A stretch of 64,000 bases of DNA from Maribellus sp. YY47 (GCF_023111095.1 NZ_JALGYW010000005.1:167362-231361); one strand, 5' to 3'. Positions 52,234 through 61,069 are shown, numbered from the stretch's first letter. The notes: generated from the letters alone by a model not told the origin. Translations and numbers: made by a program.

Positions 52234-53574
52234 TTATCTTTTAGGATTTTGTTCGAAATTTTGCAACGAGGCCAGTTCTTCTTTCTTCCTGATGATGTGG
52301 GGCTGCCCATCGAGATCGATCAATATCACATTCGGGCGGAAAGTGATAAATTGCATCCACTGGGTCATGTTGTAAGCGCCCACCCGTTCAATCACCAGTC
52401 TTTCTCCGGTTTTCACCTGCGGGAAATTAATGGCATCGCGAATCACGTCGATGTTCATACACAGCGGCCCGTAAATCGTACTTTCCTCCACATGCGACGA
52501 CAAGTCCCTTGTGGGATAAATACCCAGATTGTACCAGAAAGAGGTAAACAACAGATTCACTCCCGCGTCGATTACCATGGTGCGACGACCATGTGTGGAG
52601 CGTTTGTTAGCCAGTACTGTGGTGAGCAGGTAGCCCGCGTCGTCGATCAGGGCACGGCCGGTCTCGAGGAACAACACCGGCAAATTTTCGTGTGGGATCT
52701 CGGATGAAATCAAGGCATTCGAAATGGCTTCTGCATATTCGTCAAACGACGGACAGGTTTCGGTGCCCGGCATGTAAGCACCTTTCAGCGTATTTTTTGA
52801 CGCAAAACCACCGCCCAGATCGACGTATTTCAGCCAGTGATCAAATTTGCGGTGAGTGGCCATGTACAAGTTAGCTAGTTTGGAAGCCGCAATGGCATAG
52901 GCATTTGCCGACATTATATAGGTGCCAATGTGCGTGTGCAGCCCGATCAGGTCAAGGTTTTCTGCCAGCATGATCCGGTTAATGGCATTCCAGGCTTCTC
53001 CGTTTTCGTAGTTAAAACCGAAACGGTCCCAGATTGGGTAAATTCCGGCATCCAGATTTATTCGAATGGCGACCCTTGCTTTTTTATTGAGTTCGCGAGT
53101 CACTTTTATCAGCAAATACAGCTCGTCGAAATGATCGATGTGAATACAGGCATTGTGGTTAATCGCCAGCTTCAGGTCATCGGCTGATTTTTCGGGACCG
53201 TTAAAAATGATGTTTGATCCGTTAACCCCAAGCGAAAGCGCTTTTTCAAACTCAAAAGCTGAAACCACTTCGGCCCACGAACCTTCGTCGTGGAAAATGC
53301 TGCAAACGGCATCGAGGTAATTGGTTTTGTACGACCAGGCAAACTGCACTTTCGGATAGCGCGTTTCAAAAGCCTGTTTGGCATCGGCATATGTTTCACG
53401 AATGGTTTTTTCGGAAATGACAAACACCGGAGAACCGTATTCTTGCATGAGTTTTTCAACTGCGATGCCATCAATGGCTGAAATGGTTTTAAGTTTGGTC
53501 GGCAATCCGAATTTATTGGGGACACCGGCGGTAATTTTGCTGATAACGGGTTTTTCGTATGCTAATTTTTTCAT
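52234..53574 (-). CDS. Fold-type III PLP-dependent decarboxylase-like enzyme with leader-like N-terminus
   Basis: A 446-residue enzyme of the diaminopimelate/ornithine decarboxylase family. The PLP lysine is K83 (AWSYKTN). Other landmarks are GLHTHIGTY (H213, H215), the phosphate-binding DLGGGF (252-257), ETGR (304-307), GPLC with C372 and D376 (canonical CxSxD altered to CMNID), and GAYNM (399). The core looks catalytically competent, though the altered Cys motif suggests an unusual substrate. About 30 extra residues precede the core. They begin MKKLAYEKPVISKI, which resembles the start of many Bacteroidota ribosomal-peptide precursors. The gene lies 13 bases after an ATP-grasp ligase and close to a PqqD-like gene. 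The substrate is unknown. Confidence 0.88.
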   Translation of the reverse strand: MKKLAYEKPVISKITAGVPNKFGLPTKLKTISAIDGIAVEKLMQEYGSPVFVISEKTIRETYADAKQAFETRYPKVQFAWSYKTNYLDAVCSIFHDEGSWAEVVSAFEFEKALSLGVNGSNIIFNGPEKSADDLKLAINHNACIHIDHFDELYLLIKVTRELNKKARVAIRINLDAGIYPIWDRFGFNYENGEAWNAINRIMLAENLDLIGLHTHIGTYIMSANAYAIAASKLANLYMATHRKFDHWLKYVDLGGGFASKNTLKGAYMPGTETCPSFDEYAEAISNALISSEIPHENLPVLFLETGRALIDDAGYLLTTVLANKRSTHGRRTMVIDAGVNLLFTSFWYNLGIYPTRDLSSHVEESTIYGPLCMNIDVIRDAINFPQVKTGERLVIERVGAYNMTQWMQFITFRPNVILIDLDGQPHIIRKKEELASLQNFEQNPKR

Positions 53575-53587
53575 CTTGATTTCTGTT

Positions 53588-54634
53588 TTAAATTTCTTTG
53601 TTCATTGAAATGGCGGCGAACTTTTCGAGGTCCACAATGGCGTCGTAGGAATAGCGCACAAACATTTTTCCGATTTTGTATTCGGTCATTGGCTCTACTT
53701 TTTGTCCAAGCGCCAGTTTTACCAGCGCCTCTGGAATGTTTTGCCCGGCACCCACGGCGAGGTAAACCCAGGCCGGTATCCGCGGATTTATTTCAATGAG
53801 GTAATATTCGCTTTTGTTGGTTTTGATGAGTTCGAGTTCCATGCCGCCCCTCCATTTGGTTTTTTGGATGAGGTTGCGGGTAAGTTCCATCATTTTATCG
53901 TCGGCCAGGGTAATGCCGCCCCAGGCTTTTCCTTTGTCGGTAATGTATTGTTTGCGCATAGGAACGGCAGCAACGGTATTTCCTTTCCCATCACCCAATG
54001 CGATCACGTTTACTTCGGTTCCGTTTACAAATTCCTGGGCAATGACCGGAAAACCCCATTTGGCCGAAATTTTATGAAAAAATTGTTTCACCTGCTCATC
54101 ATTTTGGGCTACATAGGCATCGTAAAACTGGCCTTTTATCATTACCGGGTAATCGAATTTAGCCTCCAGGTCGGAAATTTGCGAAAGGCTTCCCATGTTC
54201 AAACTTCCGGGAACTTTTACCCCGTATTTTTTGCCGAATTCCTCGAGTTTGTCCTTTTCCCGTTCCTGGAATTGTTTCAGCCCCGGCAGAAAAGTGTGGA
54301 TGCCCTGATTTGCGAGGCGTTCTTCGTTTTTCATAAAAGAAAAGAGCTCGGCATCGAAATTCGGAATCAGCACATCAATCTTTTCCGAACTGTGAATGGC
54401 TTCAATCCGCTCAATCAGTTCGTCGGAGCCGGATGAGGGATAGGGAATTTGGAAAATGCGGTCGCACAATCCTTCCATATAAATACCGGGTTCCAGGTTT
54501 TCGTACACCAGTCCGATGATGCGGGCGTCGAATACGGTCGACTCTTTAATTCCGCGAATTACCGGAACTCCCGGACCCGGATTATCCGTATTGTTCAGGC
54601 CCGTTACCGCTATCGTAATTTTTTGTTTACTCAT
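53588..54634 (-). CDS. ATP-grasp ligase (CarB/PylC-like)
   Basis: A 348-residue enzyme. A Rossmann-like preATP domain (IAVTGLNNTDNPGPGVPVIRGI) leads into the ATP-grasp fold. ATP-binding lysine candidates include K167 in DYPVMIKGQF, and the metal-binding motif is E281-x-N283-P-R285 (LIEINPRIPAW). The domain order matches the carbamoyl-phosphate synthase-like ATP-grasp group, which forms amide bonds between a carboxylate and an amine via an acyl phosphate. It starts five bases after the PqqD-like gene. The neighbours suggest ligation involving an amino acid or amine made by the decarboxylase (inference). Confidence 0.88.
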   Translation of the reverse strand: MSKQKITIAVTGLNNTDNPGPGVPVIRGIKESTVFDARIIGLVYENLEPGIYMEGLCDRIFQIPYPSSGSDELIERIEAIHSSEKIDVLIPNFDAELFSFMKNEERLANQGIHTFLPGLKQFQEREKDKLEEFGKKYGVKVPGSLNMGSLSQISDLEAKFDYPVMIKGQFYDAYVAQNDEQVKQFFHKISAKWGFPVIAQEFVNGTEVNVIALGDGKGNTVAAVPMRKQYITDKGKAWGGITLADDKMMELTRNLIQKTKWRGGMELELIKTNKSEYYLIEINPRIPAWVYLAVGAGQNIPEALVKLALGQKVEPMTEYKIGKMFVRYSYDAIVDLEKFAAISMNKEI

Positions 54635-54639
54635 GGCGT

Positions 54640-54903
54640 TTATTTGAAATCAAGCGGATCGTCCTGCGAGATAATCTGATGATGCTTTAGCAAGGCGCAG
54701 AATTCGTAAAAATCTTTTTCGAATGTCAGGTCGTCAATGTCGAATCGGTCGAGCACGTCGTTTTTTATCTGATCGAAGTCTTTCCCTGTTTCAATGTTCT
54801 TCAGTAATTCCAGCCCGAAAGGATTCAGATTGAATGAATCACCGGTTCTGGAATTGAAAACAAAACCATTGTCGCTGATTTTTATTTCTCCCGTAATTTT
54901 CAT
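54640..54903 (-). CDS. PqqD-like peptide-binding protein
   Basis: An 87-residue protein with the PqqD winged-helix pattern: FVFNSRTGDSFNLNPFGLELLKNIETGKDFDQI, then LDRFDIDDLTFEKDFYEFCALLKHHQII. PqqD-like domains bind leader peptides of ribosomally made peptides (RRE function). It is the first gene of the tight seven-gene operon. No radical SAM or free precursor gene was seen next to it. The best local leader candidate is the N-terminus of the PLP enzyme two genes downstream. Binding there is only a hypothesis. Confidence 0.78.
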   Translation of the reverse strand: MKITGEIKISDNGFVFNSRTGDSFNLNPFGLELLKNIETGKDFDQIKNDVLDRFDIDDLTFEKDFYEFCALLKHHQIISQDDPLDFK

Positions 54904-55287
54904 CGTATTTTGACTGTTTAATGACGTAATGTTATGCGTTGATCTTCTTTTGTGAACTTCATTGTTTTAAACATGTGTTTGACACATCTTCGAAAAAAAA
55001 CTTGTGGGAGGGAGGTGGTTTTTTTACTGAGAAGGTTACAGTTGGCTTCATTTTAAATAGCACAAATGTTTAAAAAACGCAAGTTACAATTTAGATGGGA
55101 AATAACGTCATATTTAGTCATTATTAAAAGATGCTTGAAAATCACTCGTGGATTCCGATTATTTCCAATAAAATATAAATTTGTAGACTTAAATTTTAAC
55201 AGACAGGTACAGTCTGAATGCTTCTAACAATCAGAATGATTAGTAGACGGACTGCATCCCGGTTTTTTGAATGAAAATAAAAACATC
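54904..55287. other. Divergent intergenic region between the PqqD operon and asnS
   Basis: 384 bases without a gene. It holds an asnS promoter element (55176-55183), a small ATGTGT/ACACAT hairpin near 54973-54988 and about 100 bases of asnS leader with a GT-rich C...GGTTTTTT end that could fold. No TAnnTTTG element was found for the minus-strand operon, so that promoter is not located. Confidence 0.4.
55176..55183 (+). promoter_or_regulatory. Candidate -7 promoter element for asnS
   Basis: TAAATTTG matches TAnnTTTG about 105 bases before the asnS start. No -33 TTTG was seen at the usual spacing. Confidence 0.45.
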
Positions 55288-56724
55288 ATGGCACGTTTGA
55301 AAATTAAAGAGATTTTAAAAAGTGGAAAGGCTGGCGACGAAGTTGTAGCCAAAGGTTGGGTAAGAACAAAGCGGGGAAGTAAAAACGTAAATTTTATCGC
55401 TTTAAATGATGGTTCCACGATCCATAATCTTCAAATTGTGGTAGATGTTGAAAGTTTTGATGAAGCGCTGATACGCGAGATCAACACCGGCGCTTCGCTG
55501 GCAGTTACCGGAACATTGGTTGAGTCGGCAGGTAGCGGACAGAACATCGAACTGAATGCCAAAGAAATTGAATTGCTGGGCAAAGCCGATCCGGAGAAAT
55601 TTCCGATTCAGCCTAAAAAACACTCGCTCGAATTTTTGCGCGAAAATGCGCACCTGCGTTTCCGTACCAATACTTTTGGCGCGGTTTTCCGCATTCGTCA
55701 CGCCATGGCTTTTGCCATTCATAAATATTTCAACGAAAAAGGATTTAATTACCTGCACACCCCGATTATTACTGCGAGCGATGCGGAAGGAGCCGGGCAA
55801 ATGTTCCGGGTTTCGACACTCGATGCCAAGAATCCTCCGTTAACCGAAGAAGGAACCATTGATTACTCGCAAGACTTTTTTGGCCGTCCAACCAACCTGA
55901 CCGTTTCAGGGCAGCTGGAAGGAGAACTGGGAGCTTTGGCGCTGGGCGAGATTTATACTTTCGGACCAACTTTCCGTGCCGAGAACTCAAACACCACCCG
56001 CCACCTGGCCGAGTTTTGGATGATTGAGCCTGAAATGGCCTTTTACGATCTGAAAGACAACATGGATCTGGCCGAAGAATTCCTGAAATCGTGTATTAAG
56101 TATGCGCTGGATAACTGCATGGACGATCTGAAGTTTTTGGCGGATCGTCTGGAACAGGAAGAAAAAAACAAGCCGCAGGATCAGCGTTCAATGCCGTTGA
56201 TCGAGAAACTGCAGTTTGTGCTGGATAACGACTTTATCCGCCTCACTTATACCGAGGCCATCGATATACTGAAGAATTCAAAACCTTATAAGAAGAACCA
56301 GTTCCAGTTCCCGGTGGAATGGGGAATTGACCTGCAAAGCGAACACGAACGCTACCTGGTGGAAAAGCATTTTAAATGTCCGGTTATTCTGACGGATTAC
56401 CCGAAAGACATCAAGGCTTTCTACATGAAGCAAAACGACGACAACAAAACCGTTCGTGCAATGGATGTGCTGTTTCCGCAGATTGGCGAGATCATTGGTG
56501 GTTCGCAGCGTGAAGAAGACCTGGTGAAACTGGAAACCCGTATGAACGAAATGAATATTCCGGTTGACGAAATGTGGTGGTACCTCGATACCCGTCGCTT
56601 TGGGTCGGTGGTTCACAGCGGTTTCGGACTGGGTTTTGAACGTTTTATTCTGTTTGTCACCGGAATGGGGAACATCCGCGACGTGATCGCTTTCCCAAGG
56701 ACACCAAAAAATGCCGAGTTCTAA
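55288..56724 (+). CDS. asnS: Asparaginyl-tRNA synthetase
   Basis: A 478-residue class IIb synthetase that charges tRNA-Asn. The anticodon-binding OB fold ([28 protein letters not shown]) is followed by the catalytic core with class II motifs: [20 protein letters not shown] (motif 1), [25 protein letters not shown] (motif 2 region, the Asn/Asp-type signature) and [27 protein letters not shown] (motif 3). ATG 55288 gives the usual N-terminus ([10 protein letters not shown]); an upstream in-frame ATG at 55271-region would add seven residues. It is 60 bases upstream of rpoN on the same strand. Confidence 0.95.
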   Translation: MARLKIKEILKSGKAGDEVVAKGWVRTKRGSKNVNFIALNDGSTIHNLQIVVDVESFDEALIREINTGASLAVTGTLVESAGSGQNIELNAKEIELLGKADPEKFPIQPKKHSLEFLRENAHLRFRTNTFGAVFRIRHAMAFAIHKYFNEKGFNYLHTPIITASDAEGAGQMFRVSTLDAKNPPLTEEGTIDYSQDFFGRPTNLTVSGQLEGELGALALGEIYTFGPTFRAENSNTTRHLAEFWMIEPEMAFYDLKDNMDLAEEFLKSCIKYALDNCMDDLKFLADRLEQEEKNKPQDQRSMPLIEKLQFVLDNDFIRLTYTEAIDILKNSKPYKKNQFQFPVEWGIDLQSEHERYLVEKHFKCPVILTDYPKDIKAFYMKQNDDNKTVRAMDVLFPQIGEIIGGSQREEDLVKLETRMNEMNIPVDEMWWYLDTRRFGSVVHSGFGLGFERFILFVTGMGNIRDVIAFPRTPKNAEF

Positions 56725-56784
56725 GAGCTTGTAGAGATGTTGCTCCAAAAAAAGTATTAAATTTATCGCAGCTAATTTTGGGAT

Positions 56785-58236
56785 ATGGAGCAAAAACTAA
56801 CACTACAGCAAAAGCTTCTCCAAAAGCTGTCGCCTCAACAAATACAGGTGATCAAGCTTTTGGAAATCCCTACTATGCAACTCGAGCAACGCATCAAAAA
56901 AGAGTTGGAAGAAAATCCTGTTCTGGAACTTGAGTCAGATAATCAGTCGGGCGACGAAGGACCGGATATGCAGGACCAGGACGATAACCGGGATGTGGAC
57001 AATGAAGAGTTTACGCTGGATGATTACTACGAAGACGACGAAATTCCAACGTATAAGCTCAACACCAACAATTATTCGAAAGACGATAAGTACATCGATG
57101 TCCCGTTTTCTGTAGGAACATCGTTTCATGAATCTCTGACCGAGCAGCTGAGTTTGTCCGATCTTACCGAGCGGCAACAGCAGCTGGCCGAATACATTAT
57201 CGGAAACATTGACGATGATGGTTACCTGCGTCGCGACCTGATGTCGATCAGCGACGATCTGGCGTTTAATATGAACCTGGATGTTTCGGAAGAAGAACTG
57301 GAAGAAATTCTGACCGTGATTCACGATTTTGATCCTCCCGGGGTTGGAGCCCGCGATTTGCGCGAGTGTTTGTTGCTTCAGCTCGACCGGAAAGAGGGAG
57401 ACGATTACAGCCTGGCAAAAACCATCGTTAAGGATTTCTTTAATGAGTTTACCAAAAAACATTACGATAAAATAAAAGCCCGTTTGGAGCTTAGCGAAGA
57501 AGAGTTGAAAACCGGTATCGACCACGTATTAAAACTAAATCCGAAGCCGGGCAGTTCGTACAGTAATCCCTTAAACAAAGCAAATCAGCACATTGTGCCT
57601 GATTTTATCCTGGATAACATAGACGGAGAACTCAGTTTGTCGTTGAATCAGCGCAATGTTCCCGAGTTGACCATCAACGAAACCTACCAGGAAATGCTCA
57701 AAACCATGAGCGAAAGCCAGAAGTCAAAAAAGAACGACAAGGAAGCCTTACTTTTTGTAAAGCAGAAAATAGATTCGGCCAAATGGTTTATCGATGCCAT
57801 TCAGCAACGGCAAACCACTTTGTTGCTTACCATGGCGGAAATTATCAGTTTCCAGCGCGAATTTTTCCAGGACGGGGATGAAGCCAGGCTTAAACCGATG
57901 ATCCTGAAAGACATTGCAGAGCGAACAAATCTTGACATATCAACCGTTTCAAGGGTTTCGAACAGCAAATACATTCAAACGCATTTTGGAATTTATCCGC
58001 TAAAATATTTCTTTTCTGAAGGCATGCAGAAGGACGATGGAGAAGAAGTTTCGACGCGCGAAATCAAGAAGATTCTTAAGGAATGCATCGAAAATGAAGA
58101 CAAGCGCAGACCTTTGACCGATGAAAAGCTGGCGGCTATTCTGAAAGAAAAATCGTACAACATTGCGCGCCGAACCGTTGCAAAATACCGTGAACAACTG
58201 GATATTCCGGTGGCACGTTTGCGAAAAGAACTCTGA
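56785..58236 (+). CDS. rpoN: RNA polymerase sigma-54 factor
   Basis: A 483-residue factor with the usual three regions. The N-terminal Gln/Leu-rich activator-contact region is LTLQQKLLQKLSPQQIQVIKLLEIPTMQLEQRIKKELEENPVLELE. An acidic linker (about 45-110) follows, then the core-binding domain (DLTERQQQLAEYIIGNIDDDGYL). The HTH domain and the RpoN box at the C-terminus (IARRTVAKYREQLDIP) contact the -12/-24 promoter. It needs enhancer-binding ATPases to open promoters; none is encoded in this window. A TAATTTTG element lies only a few bases before the ATG. Confidence 0.95.
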   Translation: MEQKLTLQQKLLQKLSPQQIQVIKLLEIPTMQLEQRIKKELEENPVLELESDNQSGDEGPDMQDQDDNRDVDNEEFTLDDYYEDDEIPTYKLNTNNYSKDDKYIDVPFSVGTSFHESLTEQLSLSDLTERQQQLAEYIIGNIDDDGYLRRDLMSISDDLAFNMNLDVSEEELEEILTVIHDFDPPGVGARDLRECLLLQLDRKEGDDYSLAKTIVKDFFNEFTKKHYDKIKARLELSEEELKTGIDHVLKLNPKPGSSYSNPLNKANQHIVPDFILDNIDGELSLSLNQRNVPELTINETYQEMLKTMSESQKSKKNDKEALLFVKQKIDSAKWFIDAIQQRQTTLLLTMAEIISFQREFFQDGDEARLKPMILKDIAERTNLDISTVSRVSNSKYIQTHFGIYPLKYFFSEGMQKDDGEEVSTREIKKILKECIENEDKRRPLTDEKLAAILKEKSYNIARRTVAKYREQLDIPVARLRKEL

Positions 58237-58237
58237 T

Positions 58238-58843
58238 ATGCATCCAAAATTAGCCAAAATAATCTCCATCCTGTTTCACCCGGTTGTTGTGCCCACACTT
58301 GGAATTCTTTTGTTGTTGAATTCCAGTTTTTACTTTTCGATGTTATCGTGGGAGGCCAAGCGGTTTATTCTTTTGGTAGTGTTTTTCACCACTTGTATTC
58401 TTCCGATGCTGATGGTTTCGCTGTTGGCGCTGAATACAAAGTTCGACATCAACATGCTCAAAAGTACCGATCGCATTCTGCCGCTGCTGGCTTCGGCAGT
58501 ATTTTATTACCTGGGTTTCGTACTGTTGGGGAAAGTATCGGTTTTCCCGGTGTTAAAACTTTACATGCTGGCCAGTGTGCTGGTGATTGTTGCATTGCTG
58601 GTGGTTTCGTTTAAGTGGAAAATAAGTAACCATATGGCGGCTTTGGGCGGATTGACCGGAACCTTTCTGGCCCTGTCGTTCCGCTACGGTCTTAACCCGG
58701 TTTATTCGCTGCTGATCATTATTTTGGTTTCGGGTTTGGTGGGTACTGCCCGTTTAGCATTGTCGCGCCACAACATCTGGCAGGTTATTGCCGGTTATTC
58801 CCTTGGATTTTTGGTGCTTTATCTTGTAGTTTATTTTGTGTGA
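58238..58843 (+). CDS. PAP2-like integral membrane protein
   Basis: A 201-residue polytopic protein with about six hydrophobic helices. Segments resemble degenerate acid-phosphatase (PAP2) motifs: SNHMAALGGLTGT, similar to the PSGH box, and ARLALSRHNIWQVIAGYSLG, similar to SRxxxxxH. It lacks an obvious KxxxxxxRP first motif. The protein may therefore be a lipid-phosphatase homologue of reduced or altered activity. ATG 58238 immediately follows the rpoN stop, so the two are co-transcribed. An in-frame start further upstream would overlap rpoN. Confidence 0.65.
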   Translation: MHPKLAKIISILFHPVVVPTLGILLLLNSSFYFSMLSWEAKRFILLVVFFTTCILPMLMVSLLALNTKFDINMLKSTDRILPLLASAVFYYLGFVLLGKVSVFPVLKLYMLASVLVIVALLVVSFKWKISNHMAALGGLTGTFLALSFRYGLNPVYSLLIIILVSGLVGTARLALSRHNIWQVIAGYSLGFLVLYLVVYFV

Positions 58844-58891
58844 TCAGATCGAAAAGCATTGCTTTTAGCCCTTCGTTTTACGTATTACGCA

Positions 58892-59000
58892 TCTCTTTCA
58901 AAAAAAACACGGCATCTTTTTAGAAAAAAGAAGTGTCTTTTTTTAAAAAAGACGTTACGTTTTTGGAAAAATGTAGCGTGTTTTTTGGGTACGCTTAAAA
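58892..59000. repeat. Series of five T(n)A(n)-type palindromic units, 21-23 bp apart
   Basis: Units start near 58892, 58915, 58936, 58958 and 58979. Each has a T-run followed by an A-run with short GC flanks (e.g. GTCTTTTTTT then AAAAAAGAC at about 58935-58953, which is self-complementary). The first unit has more A than T and the last lacks the A-run. The spacing is close to two helical turns. Confidence 0.5.
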
Positions 59001-59087
59001 GGCCCTGTTTTTAAGGCTTTCAGAACATGTGTTTTTCAAACGGCATAAGCCGGAAAATAAACAATAACTGAGAACAGATTGCCTGTC

Positions 59088-59117
59088 ATAAAAAACCCCA
59101 TCCAATCCGGACAGGGC
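59088..59117 (-). terminator. Rho-independent terminator of the response regulator gene
   Basis: On the minus strand an 8 bp stem (CCCTGTCC with GGATGGGG, two wobble pairs) around loop GGATT is followed by six T. It is 38 bases after the stop codon. Confidence 0.7.
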
Positions 59118-59154
59118 ATTTATCAATCGTTATTTTATTTTTCTGATTGTTGGG

Positions 59155-59856
59155 CTATTCCACAAATTTGTAGCCGATTCCTTTTAGCGTTTTGATGTGG
59201 TTGTTCCCGATTTTTTCTCTCAGCTTACGAATGTGAACATCGATGGTGCGGTCGCCCACAACAACGTTTTCGCCCCAAACCGAGAAATAGATTTCTTCGC
59301 GGGTAAACACTTTTCCGGGTTTTGAAACCAGCAGCGAAAGCAATTCAAATTCTTTTCTCGGAAGAATCATTTCATTGTCGCCAATGCGAATCAGGTACCG
59401 TTCTTTGTCGATCAGTAAATTTCCGATGGTTACGGTGTTCGAATCAACAACTTCAACCGGAACTGGTGTTGATTCTCCAGTTCGTTTAAGCAGTGCTTTT
59501 ACGCGGCTAACCAATACTTTCGGGCGAACCGGTTTGGTAATGTAGTCGTCGGCTCCGGCCTCAAATCCTGCAATCTGCGAGTAGTCTTCTCCGCGGGCGG
59601 TCAGGAAAGCGATAATGGTGCTGCTCAGCGATGGTATTTTGCGCAGTTCTTCGCAGGCTGCAATACCGTCCATTTCGGGCATCATTACATCCAGAATAAT
59701 CAGGTTCGGAGTTTCTTTTTCGGCTATTTCAAGCGCTTCAATACCGTTTTTTGCGGTATAAACAATATACCCTTCTTTCTCGAGGTTGTAGCTCAGGAAC
59801 TCGAGAATATCGAGTTCGTCGTCGACCAAAAGAACTTTAAACTGATTTTCGCTCAT
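59155..59856 (-). CDS. OmpR/PhoB family response regulator
   Basis: A 233-residue regulator. The receiver domain has the acidic pair DDE (12-14), phospho-acceptor D56 (LIILDVMMPEMDG), conserved T of FLTARGE and K of ITKPVRP. The C-terminal winged helix ends with TREEIYFSVWGENVVVGDRTIDVHIRKLREKIGNNHIKTLKGIGYKF. It lies downstream of the sensor kinase gene (91-base gap) and close to the phosphate transporter, so a PhoB role is likely. Five 11 bp-phased TTA repeats sit 40-95 bases before its start and may be its own binding sites. Confidence 0.93.
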   Translation of the reverse strand: MSENQFKVLLVDDELDILEFLSYNLEKEGYIVYTAKNGIEALEIAEKETPNLIILDVMMPEMDGIAACEELRKIPSLSSTIIAFLTARGEDYSQIAGFEAGADDYITKPVRPKVLVSRVKALLKRTGESTPVPVEVVDSNTVTIGNLLIDKERYLIRIGDNEMILPRKEFELLSLLVSKPGKVFTREEIYFSVWGENVVVGDRTIDVHIRKLREKIGNNHIKTLKGIGYKFVE

Positions 59857-59895
59857 AACAAGTAAAATTTGTTTTGTAAAGATAAGTGCCCGTCG

Positions 59896-59950
59896 TTAAT
59901 AAACGATTAACGTATGTTTACACTATTATTAAGACAAAGTTAGGTTATTA
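59896..59950. promoter_or_regulatory. Candidate Pho-type box: five direct repeats at 11 bp spacing (response regulator promoter)
   Basis: TTA(A/C/G) triplet-led units begin at 59896, 59907, 59918, 59929 and 59940, exactly 11 bases apart. This is the spacing of PhoB-type direct repeats. The array lies in the gap before the response regulator gene and overlaps the kinase stop codon (59948-59950). A matching array lies upstream of the kinase gene. Confidence 0.5.
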
Positions 59951-60988
59951 TTTGGCTTTTTCAAGTGTAAAATTAAAGGTGGTGCCCTTGTCTATCACAC
60001 TTCTGACGTTGATGGATTGGTTGTGGGCTTCGATAATGTGTTTCACGATCGATAGTCCGAGTCCGGTTCCACCCTGTTCGCGCGAACGTGATTTGTCGAC
60101 CCTGTAGAAACGTTCAAATATGCGCGGCAGGTCTTTTTTCTCGATTCCAATGCCGTCGTCAGCAATTTCCACAATAATGTTATCCTCCAGGTCGTGGAAC
60201 GATATATTAACGTTTCCTGTCTTTTTCCCGTATTTAATGCCGTTTACAACGAGGTTGGTAATCACTTCCAACATTCTCTTTTTATCGGCTTTTACATACA
60301 CCGGGCGGTCAGGTTTATTGATGATCTGTACCGAAATTTTGCTTTCAGAAGCCTGCCAGTGTTCCATTTCAATCACTTCTTCCACCGTTTTTACAATGTC
60401 GAAGCGTGTCATGTTTAACTTTAATTCCCCCGATTCGAGTTTGGTGATCGACTCAAGGTCTTCAACGATCGATACCATTCGGTCGATGCTTTTTTCCGTA
60501 CGTTTTAGGTACAGTTTGTTGATTTTAGGGTCGTCCAAACCGCCTTCAAGCAGTGTGAGCACATAACCCTGAATGTTGAAAATCGGCGTTTTCAGCTCGT
60601 GTGAAACGTTGCCTACAAAGTCTTTGCGGTATTTTTCAAGTTCTTTCAAACGTTCGATTTCCTTCAACTGTGTTTTTGCCCATTCCTCCACCTCGGTTTT
60701 CACATTTAACAGCAGACTGTTGGGGTCGAGTACTTTTTCATCCATTTTCTTTCCACTTAAAGGAAGATCGCGAATGGTATTGTAAATGGGTTTAATCCGG
60801 TCGATTACATATTTTCGGATGATGAAAAGTATGGAAAAATAGGTGGCCACAAAGAACAGAATCACCGGGATAATGACAACCAGCAGCTGTTGCCCGTAAT
60901 GATAAACAAGCAGGGCAATGATGAGCGCCAGAATGGTAAGTGCCGATGATACGATGGCCGATAGAAATTTTGATGAATAGGTCTTCAT
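59948..60988 (-). CDS. PhoR-like sensor histidine kinase
   Basis: A 346-residue kinase. Two membrane helices (SALTILALIIALLVYHYG and LLVVIIPVILFFVATYFSILFII) are joined by almost no periplasmic loop, so the signal is probably sensed inside the membrane or via a partner. The HisKA box is FVGNVSHELKTPIFNIQGYV with H130. The HATPase domain has N (NLVVNGIKYG), G1 (DDGIGIEKKDLP), F (FERFYRVDKSRSREQGG) and G2 (GTGLGLSIVKHIIEAH) boxes. It is followed by the response regulator gene and divergent from a PiT-type phosphate transporter. As in PhoR, minimal sensing parts suggest control through the transporter or a PhoU-like domain. Confidence 0.93.
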   Translation of the reverse strand: MKTYSSKFLSAIVSSALTILALIIALLVYHYGQQLLVVIIPVILFFVATYFSILFIIRKYVIDRIKPIYNTIRDLPLSGKKMDEKVLDPNSLLLNVKTEVEEWAKTQLKEIERLKELEKYRKDFVGNVSHELKTPIFNIQGYVLTLLEGGLDDPKINKLYLKRTEKSIDRMVSIVEDLESITKLESGELKLNMTRFDIVKTVEEVIEMEHWQASESKISVQIINKPDRPVYVKADKKRMLEVITNLVVNGIKYGKKTGNVNISFHDLEDNIIVEIADDGIGIEKKDLPRIFERFYRVDKSRSREQGGTGLGLSIVKHIIEAHNQSINVRSVIDKGTTFNFTLEKAK

Positions 60989-61069
60989 ATTTGTGTGATA
61001 CTTTGATTATCGAATTTTGCGTGCGCTAAACTATGATAAAATCGTGATCCTAAAGGTAAAAAAAAGTTG

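Larger units (their letters stand above)
58844..59154. other. Convergent intergenic region with T/A palindromes
   Basis: 311 bases between convergent genes. It carries a series of T-run/A-run palindromes at about 58892-59000 and a terminator for the minus-strand response regulator (59088-59117). No gene is seen. Confidence 0.5.

Noticed and set aside
53702..54436. Plus-strand 244-codon frame inside the ATP-grasp gene
   Set aside because: The opposite strand encodes a full ATP-grasp with EINPR metal site; this frame has no family features.
56773..56780. TAATTTTG promoter element just before rpoN
   Set aside because: It fits TAnnTTTG but leaves the start of transcription at or after the ATG, and no -33 element is present. 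rpoN may be read from the asnS promoter.
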